64,000 nucleotides of DNA from a candidate division BRC1 bacterium HGW-BRC1-1 (lineage in GTDB: Bacteria > Sumerlaeota > Sumerlaeia > Sumerlaeales > Sumerlaeaceae), in assembly GCA_002842095.1 (NCBI GenBank), contig PHCB01000006.1:67814-131813 (forward strand), in the 5' to 3' direction. Positions 8,925-18,230 of the stretch are shown here, piece after piece (the first letter of the stretch is position 1; each line of letters starts with the position of its first letter). The notes under the pieces are model-generated. The model was not told the origin of the DNA and did not search any database. It saw nothing but the letters and a program-made list of their open reading frames with translations. A program made the position numbers and the translations under genes.

Positions 8925-10442
8925 TCACCGCTCCGCACGCGCCGCGAGAAACTCGCGAGCGACCTCGGCATCATCAAAATGGATTTTTTCGGTGCCGAGA
9001 ATCTGATAATCTTCGTGGCCCTTGCCGGCGATCACCACAATGTCACCGGGCTGGGCGGTGTCAATGGCATCGCCAATGGCCGCGCGGCGGTCGAGTATCA
9101 TGCGCGAACGATCTTCCGGCAAACCGGCCTGGCGTACACCCTCCACCACCATCTCGGCGACCTTTGCCGGATCTTCCGTGCGCGGGTTGTCCGACGTCAC
9201 AATCGCCAGATCGCTCAGTGATGCCGCGATGCGACCCATGATGGGACGCTTCGAGTTGTCGCGATCGCCGCCACAACCGAACACGGTAATTACGCGGCCG
9301 GTTGTCATCTCCCGGGCGTTTTGAATGATACGCTCCAGCGCGTCGGGCGTGTGGGCGTAATCCACAACCACTGTGAATGGCTGACCGGCGTCCACCACTT
9401 CAAATCGCCCGCGCACGTTCTCCAGCGCACGAATGCCCGCAAGAACCTTCTCGCGGGGGAGCCCCATCGACAACGCTGCCGCCACCGCGCCGAGAATGTT
9501 CTGAACATTGAACATGCCCAGGAGGCGCGATTCCACCTCGAACGACTCACCCGCCATATCCACCGTGAACGAAACTCCCGACGGTTTGAAGGTCACGTCG
9601 CGGGCGTGCACATCAGCGCCCGCTTCCAAACCGAAGGTTAGCTTCGCGCCTGAAAAAGCCTCGGCAAATGCGCGGCCCGTTTCATCGTCGCTGTTAAAAA
9701 TCGCCGTGGGTTCGGGGCGGTTCACACCCGTCTTCGGACGCAGCAGATGGTCGGCATACAACAGGAGTTTCGCCTGCGCGTACGCTTCCATGGTGCCATG
9801 ATAATCGAGATGGTCCTGCGTCACGTTGGTCAGCACCGCGCAATCAAACTGAATGCCCGAGATGCGTCGCTGGTCCATGGCGTGGCTGCTCGCCTCCATG
9901 GCAAGGGCGGTCACCCCGGCAGCTTTCATGTCGGCCAGAACCGCCGCCAGTTGCAGGGCCGTGGGCGTGGTGTTGGCTGCGGGAAAATGTTTCCCATCGT
10001 ATCGCGCCTCGATGGTTCCAACCACTCCAGGCTTGTAGCCTGCCGCCGTCAGAATCGATTCGAGAAGATACGTCGTGGTGGTTTTTCCGTTGGTTCCCGA
10101 GATGCCAAACACGAGCATGTCGGCGGTGGGGTTGCCATAAAACGCATGGGCCAGGCGACCCAGCGCATCGCGGGAATCCTCCACGCGCACGATGACCACG
10201 CCGTCGTAGTCGGGAGTATCGCGCTCCACCACCACGGCGGCCACGCCACGCTCCACGGCATCGGAAATAAACAGATGGCTGTCGGTCTGCGACCCGCGCG
10301 TAGCCACGAACAACGATCCCGTTTCTGCGAGGCGCGAGTTATCCGAAACCGCTTTGATGAGCGGATCGCTTCCATCGGGAAGCTGGTGCTCGATACCTGC
10401 GGCCTTGAACAACTTCGAGAGCGGCATCGCCTTGATTGCCAT
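8925..10442 (-). CDS. murE: UDP-MurNAc-L-Ala-D-Glu ligase (meso-DAP type)
   Basis: It adds the third amino acid of the stem peptide. The P-loop (GISGTNGKTTTTYLLES), a lysine-containing loop region and the DNPRTEDP motif are visible. In characterised MurE proteins DNPR marks meso-diaminopimelate as substrate, so this bacterium probably has DAP-type peptidoglycan. I choose ATG 10442 (505 residues); ATG 10427 is an alternative. It sits 23 bases after ftsI and 28 bases before the murF start. Confidence 0.95.
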   Translation of the reverse strand: MAIKAMPLSKLFKAAGIEHQLPDGSDPLIKAVSDNSRLAETGSLFVATRGSQTDSHLFISDAVERGVAAVVVERDTPDYDGVVIVRVEDSRDALGRLAHAFYGNPTADMLVFGISGTNGKTTTTYLLESILTAAGYKPGVVGTIEARYDGKHFPAANTTPTALQLAAVLADMKAAGVTALAMEASSHAMDQRRISGIQFDCAVLTNVTQDHLDYHGTMEAYAQAKLLLYADHLLRPKTGVNRPEPTAIFNSDDETGRAFAEAFSGAKLTFGLEAGADVHARDVTFKPSGVSFTVDMAGESFEVESRLLGMFNVQNILGAVAAALSMGLPREKVLAGIRALENVRGRFEVVDAGQPFTVVVDYAHTPDALERIIQNAREMTTGRVITVFGCGGDRDNSKRPIMGRIAASLSDLAIVTSDNPRTEDPAKVAEMVVEGVRQAGLPEDRSRMILDRRAAIGDAIDTAQPGDIVVIAGKGHEDYQILGTEKIHFDDAEVAREFLAARAER

Positions 10443-10465
10443 CGTTGTGCGTGTCTGCCTTTGGA

Positions 10466-12943
10466 TCAATTGGTGGTGCGGGAACTGTCCGATACATCGT
10501 ACATGGAGGCTGGTGCAGCGTCACTTTTTTCAGTGGAGGTGCCGGCCGTTGATTCGCTTATGGGTGGGGCGGATTCCTCGGGCTTCGATGCAGCCTTTTT
10601 CTCCTCTGCAGCCGCCTTCTCGCGCTCTTTTTTCCACGTCGACCAGGCATCCTTGGCCACGGCCTTGTTCACTTTGCGCTCCACGGCGGGGTCGGTTTCG
10701 ATGGCTGCCGTTGCTTCCGTTTCAGGAGTCGGAAGGTTATTTGGACGCGGCAGCGGCGCGCGAATCAGCGAGGTCTGGTTCACGGTCAGCCGCACGGGCT
10801 GGGCCTCATCGCCATGCATCAGCATCAACTCTCCCTCGGTCTTGTCCGCAGCAAAGGCTACCGGCGCGGCATTGTGCAGACCAGCCTCCTTACGCGCCGC
10901 GTCCACGACCAATTTGCCCATGTATTCCTGTCGGGGAGCGAAGGTCAGTTGCACCTTCTCGCCCGGCTCCAGCGTCACGTAGGGGCGCGGTGTCTGATCC
11001 ACCACCACGCCGGTGCCTTCAAACTCGAACGGCAGGCGCAGATTAGCCAGATGCTCGCTGGCCTCCTTCATCGACATCCCGCCTAAGTTCGGCATTGTGT
11101 CGGAACTCACCTCGTCCTCGGGCCGGTTCTCCGTGAGATACTCCACGGGCACGCGCCCCTCAAGCTCGGTGCGCATGCGCTCACTGGTCAGGATCGCGAC
11201 CTTCAAAGACGGATCGGCCTCCTGTTCCATGGGAACCTTCAGCGTCTTCAGCGCAACTGAGGCCACTTCCCTGAACGTGGGGGCGGCCACCGTGCCACCG
11301 TAATAGCTGCTTCCGCGGGGGTTATCGATGTAGATATACACGACAATTTCCGGATCTTCCAACGGGGCCACACCACAGAAAGAGGCAACGTAGCTACGCC
11401 CGTATGTCCGCGTCTCCGGGTCAATCTTGCGGCTCGTGCCGGTCTTGCCACCCGCCCGATAATCGTCCAAAGCAGCCGTTTTTCCGGTGCCCTTTACAAC
11501 AACCTCTTCCATGAGGCGCAGCACCCGCTTGCTGGTGGTGGGACTGCAAACCCGCCGCAGAGCCTTGGGCTCGATGCGCTTCACCACGTCACCGCGAAAA
11601 TCGCGAATCTCGCGCACCACGTGGGGCTTCATGTAAATTCCGTTGTTCGCAATGGCCGCCACGGCCGCTGCCATCTGGATGCCCGTCACTCGGAGCTCAT
11701 AGCCCATGGGGATCGACGACATCGACATGGACGTCCAGTTGCGCACGTTGCGCAGCAAACCGGCGGATTCACCCGGGAGATCGATTTCGGTGGCTTGGCC
11801 CAGGCCAAAACGCACCAGGCGCTCATGAAAACGTGCAGGGGTCATGCGCATCCCCACCTTTACGGCCCCCACATTGCTCGACGTGGCAAAGGCCTCCATG
11901 GCGGAGACGATCCCCGTGCCCATGTGCGAGTCGCTGACCGTTCGACCGTGGACGTTCCACCGACCGCCCTCACAGTTTATCGAGTCGTTGAGGTTGAGCT
12001 TGTCCTCGTCGATGGCGGAGGCATAGGTCAGGATTTTCATGACAGAGCCGGGCTCGATGGAATCGGCCACGGCTCGATTGCGAAACTGTTCCGGGTTGGC
12101 ACGGCGATCGGTCAGGTTGAACGTGGGGCAGTTGGCCAGAGCCAGAACTTCGCCGGTCTTAACCGCTATCACCACAACCATGCCGGCCGTGGCATCATGT
12201 TCCTCCACGGCCTGCACAATGGCCGTCTGCGCGGCGCGCTGGATGCTGTCATCCAGCGTTAACACCACCGAGTTTCCATAGGTGGAGAACATCTGCGAGG
12301 CATCCGCCGGTTCCATCGCAACGGATACGGCATTCGTACGCACGCGCGCCTTCTCGCGCTTCCCGCGCAGTTCGTCGTTGTAAATGCTTTCCACACCGGC
12401 CAGGCCGGTGTTGTCGCCGGTTTCATCCAGTTGGGTAAACCCGATCACGTGGGAGGCGAGTTCGTCGCGCGAATACTCGCGCTTTCCCTCTTCGAGAAAA
12501 TAAATCGCGCCGTTGGCGACACGCTTGCGGAAGTCGAGACTCACGTCCTGAAGTGCCAGAACCGTATCGTTGCTCAGTTTACGAGCGAGGGGAGAGTTGC
12601 CCTTGCGAGTCATGCGGCCGTAAACTTCATCGAAGGGGATGTTCACCACGCGCGAAACCTCGTGGGCGAAGGAGACCTTGTGTTCGTCGGGAATTTTGAA
12701 CGGGTCGATGTAGGCGCTGTTCATCAACCGGCTGCCGGCCAGTTCGTGGAGGTTGCGGTCGAGGATCTTGCCCCGGCAGGGGACGATGGTGACGGTCTTG
12801 GTGTGCTGCCGGGCGGCGAGCTCGCGATAGTGATCGCGCCGCGCTATTTGAAGCACATAAAGGCGCGGAACAAGCGCACAAACGGCCAACAGCGGGATCA
12901 GCAGAAGGAGATGGATGCGGTGACGATAAGTTTTACGGAGCAT
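10466..12943 (-). CDS. ftsI: FtsI/SpoVD-like transpeptidase with PASTA domain
   Basis: A class B penicillin-binding protein of 825 residues for septal cross-linking. Order: short cytoplasmic tail, one transmembrane helix (HLLLLIPLLAVCALVP), dimerisation domain, then the transpeptidase domain with SVMK (active serine), SSN and KTGT motifs. One PASTA domain follows (MPNLGGMSMKEASEHL to VQLTFAP), then an Ala/Lys/Glu-rich tail of about 110 residues. PASTA on FtsI is typical of Gram-positives (SpoVD, PBP2x) and of scattered diderm phyla. I start at ATG 12943 just before the membrane anchor; the frame is open to 13006 but that part is uninformative. Confidence 0.95.
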   Translation of the reverse strand: MLRKTYRHRIHLLLLIPLLAVCALVPRLYVLQIARRDHYRELAARQHTKTVTIVPCRGKILDRNLHELAGSRLMNSAYIDPFKIPDEHKVSFAHEVSRVVNIPFDEVYGRMTRKGNSPLARKLSNDTVLALQDVSLDFRKRVANGAIYFLEEGKREYSRDELASHVIGFTQLDETGDNTGLAGVESIYNDELRGKREKARVRTNAVSVAMEPADASQMFSTYGNSVVLTLDDSIQRAAQTAIVQAVEEHDATAGMVVVIAVKTGEVLALANCPTFNLTDRRANPEQFRNRAVADSIEPGSVMKILTYASAIDEDKLNLNDSINCEGGRWNVHGRTVSDSHMGTGIVSAMEAFATSSNVGAVKVGMRMTPARFHERLVRFGLGQATEIDLPGESAGLLRNVRNWTSMSMSSIPMGYELRVTGIQMAAAVAAIANNGIYMKPHVVREIRDFRGDVVKRIEPKALRRVCSPTTSKRVLRLMEEVVVKGTGKTAALDDYRAGGKTGTSRKIDPETRTYGRSYVASFCGVAPLEDPEIVVYIYIDNPRGSSYYGGTVAAPTFREVASVALKTLKVPMEQEADPSLKVAILTSERMRTELEGRVPVEYLTENRPEDEVSSDTMPNLGGMSMKEASEHLANLRLPFEFEGTGVVVDQTPRPYVTLEPGEKVQLTFAPRQEYMGKLVVDAARKEAGLHNAAPVAFAADKTEGELMLMHGDEAQPVRLTVNQTSLIRAPLPRPNNLPTPETEATAAIETDPAVERKVNKAVAKDAWSTWKKEREKAAAEEKKAASKPEESAPPISESTAGTSTEKSDAAPASMYDVSDSSRTTN

Positions 12944-13538
12944 GGATACACCTGAATGCGCCCGATGCGAAGGGTGCGTCAAGCGGACAGGCGCGCCCTC
13001 AGTCATTTTTCCATTGACTAAGGCGCGCCCTACCTCTTGGTAATCGAGCCAGATAATAATACAGGCCAGACCGGCAACATACGGAAGCTAGGATGGGCAT
13101 CCTGAAAAATCCGCTAGTCATCGGGAACAGGAACTGGAGCTTAAAAGGGGCGAAGCGTCAACTTCGCCTCTTTTTTTATGTGCAGTAACTGGAAGGGTTC
13201 AGATTCGGCTGGGGCTTGGGGCAATCGCAATCCGCGGGAAAGGGGGCCGTCGGTGGGGCCTTCGGGGCCATCACCAGTCATTGGGAGCAGCAGCAGTCAA
13301 CTTGGGTGCGGGGACGCTTCCTCGGGAACAGTACCCCTTGCGGGGCGTCAGCGGGAACGGGAGCGGGACCACGGGTAACTAGAGCTTCAACGGGCGCTTT
13401 AACGGGACATCAGGGCAACGAGAACATCAGAAGGGAACGGGAGCCTGATTGCCGATCTGGCCTGAACTTGTCTGTCGATAAACTCTCCTTTTCGCCTCTC
13501 GCGAAATGATAAATTGTAGATCTTAATCTGGTGCTGTC
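12944..13538. other. 595-base spacer inside the dcw cluster
   Basis: No credible coding sequence. It holds a bidirectional terminator hairpin (13143-13177) and, from about 13200 to 13450, a G-rich low-complexity stretch made of variations on GGGAAC and AACGGGAGC. Such spacers between ftsL and ftsI are usually a few bases long, so this one is unusual. Confidence 0.6.
13143..13177. terminator. Bidirectional intrinsic terminator between ftsL-like gene and ftsI
   Basis: A 9-bp stem (GGGGCGAAG and CTTCGCCTC, one G-T pair) with a 6-base loop, an A run on the left and seven T on the right. It is strong on the plus strand; on the minus strand, the direction of the dcw genes, four T follow the stem. 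It could lower ftsI transcription relative to the genes upstream, or end an unannotated plus-strand RNA. Confidence 0.75.
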
Positions 13539-14024
13539 TCAGGGCTTGTCCGCCGCGAAGGCCGAACGCGTATCCATCAACGACATCAGGAAACTTTTTT
13601 CGGGCTTCTCCAGCTCGCCGGCCATGGCAACAGCCGAGCCCGCCGAAGAGGAACCCTTGAGATACTTGTCACGCAGATCCGCCGCCATCACCACCGTCGG
13701 CTGCACCCGCAGGTCGGCTTCCACCATTTCCATCTGGCGCTTGCCAAAATCGCGCAATGTCTGCGCGTCACAGATCGCTTCTTTCTGATGCTCGAGCTGA
13801 TCCACTTCCAACTGCAGGGAACGGACAGTCTCCTGCATCTTGCTCTGCTGCAGACGCGAATCGATGATCTGGAAGCGCAACCCCACGTGAGCCACGCCGA
13901 GCGCGCCCAGGAGCACGAAGGCGAACAACGACAAGGCTATGCGACGCTCGTTGAGCGAAGTTTGCCGTGGCGCAGTGGCCTTACATCGTGAAAAATTTGA
14001 CCGGGTATATCTTTTCGACGCCAT
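13539..14024 (-). CDS. ftsL: FtsL-like cell-division protein
   Basis: A 161-residue protein with the FtsL layout: a basic cytoplasmic N-terminus, one transmembrane helix (RRIALSLFAFVLLGALGVAHVG without breaks), then a periplasmic coiled coil (LQQSKMQETVRSLQLEVDQL). FtsL sequences are poorly conserved, so the call rests on topology and on position between rsmH and ftsI. The C-terminal 50 residues beyond the coiled coil are longer than in typical FtsL. It starts 8 bases after the rsmH stop. It would recruit and regulate FtsI/FtsW at the septum. Confidence 0.75.
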   Translation of the reverse strand: MASKRYTRSNFSRCKATAPRQTSLNERRIALSLFAFVLLGALGVAHVGLRFQIIDSRLQQSKMQETVRSLQLEVDQLEHQKEAICDAQTLRDFGKRQMEMVEADLRVQPTVVMAADLRDKYLKGSSSAGSAVAMAGELEKPEKSFLMSLMDTRSAFAADKP

Positions 14025-14032
14025 GATTCTCG

Positions 14033-15028
14033 TTATCCGTCCTTTCTCTCGCCCGAAGGCGGAATTTCCTGTTTCTCAATCACCCTCAGCTTGGCGCTGC
14101 GGGCCCGAGGGTTTTCCTCGATTTCCTTCTCCCCCGCCGTTATCGGGCGGGGACCAAGCAACTTGTACTGCGGCTGCCGTCCGCACATGCAGACCGGCAA
14201 CTCGGGTGGGCAGATGCATCCGCGAGCCAACTCGCGAAACGCCTCCTTCACCCTGCGGTCTTCCAGCGAGTGGAAGCTGATGATGCCGGCCCGTCCGCCC
14301 GGGTTCAGCAACCCGGGAAACGCCGCCAGCACCGCATCCAACTCGTCCAGTTCGCCGTTCACGGCAATCCGGAGGGCCTGAAAGACCCGCGTGGCCGGGT
14401 CCAACCTGGGCGGCCACGCCCGACGGGGGATCGCTCCCGCCACAACCTCCTGCAGTTCGCGCGTCGTCTTGAAAGACTCCGTGCTGCGCCGCATCACAAT
14501 CGCCTGGGCGATGCGATACGAGAAGCGTTCCTCGCCATACTGGCGAAAGATTCGCTCCAGTTCCTCCTCCGGCCAACCGTTCACCAGGTCCGCAGCGCTT
14601 GCGGCCCCCGTCTCCTGCGGATTCATCCGCATGTCCAGAGGACCCTCACGCTTGAGGCTGAAACCACGCTCCGCCCGATCCAGATGGAGGCTGTTCACCC
14701 CCAGATCCAGAAACAGGCGGTCGAAGCGGGGGGTGCGGCGGCAGGCCAGCGCCTCGGACAGTTGAGAAAACCGCCACACCTCCACTTCGAACTGCTTTCC
14801 GCGGGTGAAACCAGCACGTATCAGCTCCCGCGCCGCAAGTTCAGCAACCTGCGGGTCTCGATCCAAGCCCAGAAGGAAACCCTCTGGACAAACCTTCTCA
14901 AGGAACACCCGGGAGTGCCCTGCGGCACCCACCGTTCCATCAACAACCGTCAAACCGGGCCGAAGCCCCAGCCACTCGACCGACTCCCGGAGGAGAACCG
15001 GCCGGTGAACCAAACTTTCCGTCTCCAA
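14033..15028 (-). CDS. rsmH: 16S rRNA m4C1402 methyltransferase
   Basis: A 331-residue enzyme (also MraW) that N4-methylates C1402 of 16S rRNA. Visible: N-terminal HRPVLLRESVEWL, SAM motif I (VVDGTVGAAGHS), DLGVNSLHLDRAERGFS, and the C-terminal IISFHSLEDRRVK. In the GVNS region most homologues read GVSS, a small change. It is the second gene of the dcw cluster, and its start abuts the mraZ stop, fitting co-transcription from the mraZ promoter. Confidence 0.96.
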   Translation of the reverse strand: METESLVHRPVLLRESVEWLGLRPGLTVVDGTVGAAGHSRVFLEKVCPEGFLLGLDRDPQVAELAARELIRAGFTRGKQFEVEVWRFSQLSEALACRRTPRFDRLFLDLGVNSLHLDRAERGFSLKREGPLDMRMNPQETGAASAADLVNGWPEEELERIFRQYGEERFSYRIAQAIVMRRSTESFKTTRELQEVVAGAIPRRAWPPRLDPATRVFQALRIAVNGELDELDAVLAAFPGLLNPGGRAGIISFHSLEDRRVKEAFRELARGCICPPELPVCMCGRQPQYKLLGPRPITAGEKEIEENPRARSAKLRVIEKQEIPPSGERKDG

Positions 15029-15520
15029 CTAAGACACAGAACGCGAGTTGCGGAAAACTTCCGCCATGACGTTGCGGAAGTTCGAAGCCGTGGCCTTCGT
15101 GAACTCACGCCACTTGTCTGCGCTCCAGATTTCCATCATGTCCTGACGACCCACAAAAACCGCTTCCTTCTCCAACTCGGCCAAACCGCACAACCCCGGG
15201 GTCAGCTTCACCCGGTTCTGGGCATCCAGCGAACAAAGCGCCATGTTACCGAAAATGAACGTACGGTAATCCTCGGAGTTCGGATCGAAATCCGACAGAC
15301 CGTTAAGCTTTCCTTGCAATCTCCGCCAGACCGGCAGAGGCAGTACTTTGATTTTCGCTAAATCTGGAATCAGGACAACTTGGGACGACTCTTCACCATA
15401 CTGCTTTTCGAGCACATCTTTGAACTTCGCCGGAATTGCGACACGCAGGGCGCTGTCGAGTTTCAACGGGTAGTTGCCCGTGAACCCGAGAGAAACCTCT
15501 GTGGCCATCTCTTCCGACAT
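15029..15520 (-). CDS. mraZ: MraZ transcriptional regulator of the dcw cluster
   Basis: A protein of two AbrB-like repeats that binds upstream of its own operon. The first repeat starts GFTGNYPLKLDSALRVAIPAKF (shown broken here as two motifs: GFTGNYPLKLDS and LRVAIPAKF); the second has CSLDAQNRVKLTPGL. I choose ATG 15520 (163 residues), because the ATG at 15532 lies in the last MraZ box and the longer frame to 15613 runs through the whole operator. ATG 15508 is also possible. First gene of the dcw cluster. Confidence 0.92.
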   Translation of the reverse strand: MSEEMATEVSLGFTGNYPLKLDSALRVAIPAKFKDVLEKQYGEESSQVVLIPDLAKIKVLPLPVWRRLQGKLNGLSDFDPNSEDYRTFIFGNMALCSLDAQNRVKLTPGLCGLAELEKEAVFVGRQDMMEIWSADKWREFTKATASNFRNVMAEVFRNSRSVS

Positions 15521-15526
15521 CTTCGC

Positions 15527-15561
15527 TCCCATGTTTCCCCAAGATTCCCCAGAAACACCCA
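15527..15561 (-). promoter_or_regulatory. MraZ operator: four TGGGN boxes
   Basis: Read on the minus strand there are four TGGGN boxes with exactly 5-base gaps (boxes end at plus positions 15561, 15551, 15541 and 15531; period 10). MraZ of E. coli, Mycoplasma and others binds three or four such direct repeats and represses or activates its operon. The array sits directly upstream of the mraZ start. Confidence 0.88.
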
Positions 15562-15594
15562 AAGACCTATGCCTTGCCCCCATAGTTCCGCAAC

Positions 15595-15620
15595 TAAAAA
15601 ACGCATGCCCCATGCGTTAT
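15595..15620. terminator. Intrinsic terminator between tgt and mraZ
   Basis: Perfect 8-bp stem AACGCATG / CATGCGTT with a 3-base loop. On the minus strand it is followed by a run of T, placing it to end the tgt transcript before the mraZ promoter. On the plus strand five T follow after one A, so it may act both ways. Confidence 0.8.
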
Positions 15621-15811
15621 TTTTAAGCGTCGTAAACAGCTGATAGTTATTGGGTTACGGAGAACCGCACGGTTCCTCCGACGATTATGTTAAAAATAAT
15701 CGTACGTAACGCTCCCCCACACACCCAATTTCTCCCCCAAGCAATCCCCCAAAACGCGCGTCCACCCCAAAAATCCCGGGGAATTGTGGGGAGGCCTCGC
15801 GATGAAGCTTT
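15621..15811. other. Spacer between mraZ and tgt with two more hairpins
   Basis: No gene. A GC hairpin lies at about 15658-15680 (GAACCG, CA, CGGTTC core) and an AT-rich one at 15681-15703 (ACGATTAT, 7-base loop, ATAATCGT). Together with the terminator they may form a stacked termination region after tgt. Confidence 0.5.
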
Positions 15812-16936
15812 TTACTCCGCTTTTCCACCCTTGGGATAGACCGCGTACACTTCGTTTTTCAGCGCCTCGAAACTGCCGTCGCGCACCGACTCGCGAATGC
15901 GGCGCATGAGGTCGATGAAGAAGAACAGATTGTGCCCCGTGGCCAGGCGCGGTCCAAGAATTTCGTCGCTCATGAAAAGGTGGCGCAGGTACGCCCGCGA
16001 ATAGTTGCAGCAGGTGTAGCACGGACACGATTCGCTGACCGGCGCCGCGTCGCGCGCGTGAACCGCGTTGCGGATGTTCAGCGCGCCCTCGGTGGTGTAC
16101 ATGCGCCCGTTGCGGGCCGTGCGCGTGGGGTGCACGCAGTCGAACATATCCACGCCGTTTTCCACACCGGTGATAAAATCTTCCGGCGTGCCCACGCCCA
16201 TCAGGTAGCGGGGTTTGTCGCGCGGCAGGTGCTCGTTCATCACGCGCAACGTGCGCTCCATGTCGGCCTTGCTCTCGCCCACGCTCAAGCCCCCGATAGC
16301 GTAGCCGGGGAAGCCGACCTCCACCGTGGCCTTCGCGCTCCACTCGCGCAGATCGTCAAACACGCCCCCCTGCACGATGCCGAACAGCGCCTGATCATCG
16401 CGCGTGTGAGCCGCCTTGCAGCGCGCTGCCCAGCGGGCAGTCATCTCGGCGCTGCGACGCAGGTAATCGTGGCCGGCATCGTGGGGCGGGCACTCATCAA
16501 AGCACATCATGATATCCGCGCCGAGATTCTGCTGAATCTCGATGGAGCGCTCCGGCGTGAGATAAACCTCTGACCCATCCAGCGGCGAACGAAACCGCAC
16601 GCCGTCCTCCACAATCTTGTTCAGCCGCGTGAGGCTCCAGACCTGAAAGCCGCCGCTGTCGGTGAGGATGGGCCGCCGCCAGTTCATGAACTTGTGCAGT
16701 CCGCCCAGTTCCGCCACAAGGTCATCCCCCGGGCGCAGCAGCAGGTGGAAGGTGTTGGCCAGAATGATCTGCGCACCCAACGCCTCCACCTCTTCGGGGG
16801 TCATCGCCTTCACGGTTCCCTTCGTGCCCACGGGCATGAAGATCGGCGTTTCCACATCGCCGTGGGGCGTGCTCAGCAAGCCGGTACGCGCGGCCGACCC
16901 GGCGAGTTCGTGGGTGACGGTGAAGGAAAGACTCAT
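15812..16936 (-). CDS. tgt: tRNA-guanine transglycosylase
   Basis: A 374-residue queuosine-pathway enzyme that exchanges guanine 34 of GUN-anticodon tRNAs for preQ1. The general base region (TDSGGFQVWSL), the nucleophile segment (GVDMFDCVHPTRTARNG) and the zinc site CPCYTC followed by a histidine in YLRHL are all present. ATG 16936 (MSLSFTVTHE) is chosen; the in-frame extension to 17080 has no family similarity. It is divergent from comM. Confidence 0.96.
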   Translation of the reverse strand: MSLSFTVTHELAGSAARTGLLSTPHGDVETPIFMPVGTKGTVKAMTPEEVEALGAQIILANTFHLLLRPGDDLVAELGGLHKFMNWRRPILTDSGGFQVWSLTRLNKIVEDGVRFRSPLDGSEVYLTPERSIEIQQNLGADIMMCFDECPPHDAGHDYLRRSAEMTARWAARCKAAHTRDDQALFGIVQGGVFDDLREWSAKATVEVGFPGYAIGGLSVGESKADMERTLRVMNEHLPRDKPRYLMGVGTPEDFITGVENGVDMFDCVHPTRTARNGRMYTTEGALNIRNAVHARDAAPVSESCPCYTCCNYSRAYLRHLFMSDEILGPRLATGHNLFFFIDLMRRIRESVRDGSFEALKNEVYAVYPKGGKAE

Positions 16937-17171
16937 CGGGAAAACCTCGGACAGAAAAATATCAGGCAGTGCAACCATCTTACCACACAGCCCGACCGAA
17001 TGCGCAACGAAACCTCTGCCGACATAAAAATATTTGAGGTTCCCGGGCACTCCCACCCGTTTTTTTCTTGTGCCTGTCACGTTCTTGATTCAGCTAAAGC
17101 CTCACTAAACAATCGTCGCGACGCGCTTCGACCATCCGGTTTTTCGTGCGCCGTTTTCAGGGGAGAAGACG

Positions 17172-18230
17172 ATGCTGGCGAAGGTAAACAGTCAGGCGGT
17201 TTTCGGCGTCGATGCGTTCAGCGTCGAAGTGGAAGTCGACATCCTCCGCGCCCCCGAGACCGTCTTCAACATCGTCGGCCTGCCCGACACCGCCGTGAAG
17301 GAAAGCAAGGATCGCGTCCGCGCGGCCCTCACCAACTCCAATTTTTTCTCGCCCCACGCTCGCATCACCGTGAACCTCGCCCCGGCGGACATGCGCAAGG
17401 AAGGCCCCTCCCTCGATCTCCCCATGGCCATCGGTGTGCTGGCGGCCTACGGGCGCGTCTCGCCCGAACGCCTTGCGCAAATTTGCACCTGGGGCGAACT
17501 GGGCCTCGATGGCTCCGTGAAGTCCGTGACAGGCGTGCTGCCCCTGACCCTCGGCGCCCGCGCCGCCGGTTTCCCCGAGGTGCTCGTGCCCGCCGACAAC
17601 GCCACCGAGGCCGCCGTGGTGGATGGAATCGACGTCATCCCCATCTCCAGCCTCGCACAGGCGGTGGCGTTCCTCAATGGCGACGAAATCATCGCGCCGC
17701 TGCGCGTGGATGTCGCCGCGATCTTCTCGCGCACAAACCACATCGGCCCCGACTTCGCCGACGTGAAGGGTCAGGAAGGCGCCAAGCGCGCCCTTGAGAT
17801 CGCTGCCGCAGGCGGCCATAATCTGCTGATGATCGGCCCACCCGGGAGCGGCAAGACGATGCTCGCCAAGCGCCTGCCGGGCATCCTGCCCGACATGAGC
17901 CTCGACGAAAGCATCGAAACGACGAAGATCCATTCCATCGCAGGTCTCACGCAAGCGCGCGAGTCGCTCATCGCCGAGCGCCCGTTCCGCTCGCCCCACC
18001 ACACCATTTCCAACGTAGCCATGATCGGCGGCGGCACCATCCCCAAGCCCGGCGAAGTGAGCCTCGCCCACCACGGCGTGCTCTTCCTCGACGAGATGCC
18101 CGAGTTCGGGCGCACCGTGCTGGAGGTGCTGCGCCAGCCGCTGGAGGATGGCCTGGTTAACATCGCCCGCGCGGCCATGAGCCTGCAATTCCCCGCCCAG
18201 TTCATCCTCTGCGGCAGCATGAACCCATGA
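17172..18230 (+). pseudogene. comM: comM 5' fragment, cut by the integrated element
   Basis: ComM (YifB family) is a hexameric AAA+ helicase that speeds branch migration in natural transformation. This fragment (352 codons) contains the Lon-protease-like N-domain, Walker A ([15 protein letters not shown], about residue 220) and Walker B ([11 protein letters not shown]), and ends ILCGSMNP followed by TGA. The stop is made by the TG crossover bases plus the first element base. The remaining 159 codons are at 54808-55287. Joined at TG they give a 511-residue ComM, the usual length. The fragment lacks the last part of the AAA+ module, so it should not work as a helicase. Confidence 0.93.

Noticed and set aside
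9747-10982. A 411-codon plus-strand frame opposite murE and ftsI
   Set aside because: Antisense to certain genes; low-complexity Ser/Ala rich translation.
14270-15361. A 363-codon plus-strand frame opposite rsmH and mraZ
   Set aside because: Antisense shadow of two well-supported genes; Arg/Gln-rich without motifs.
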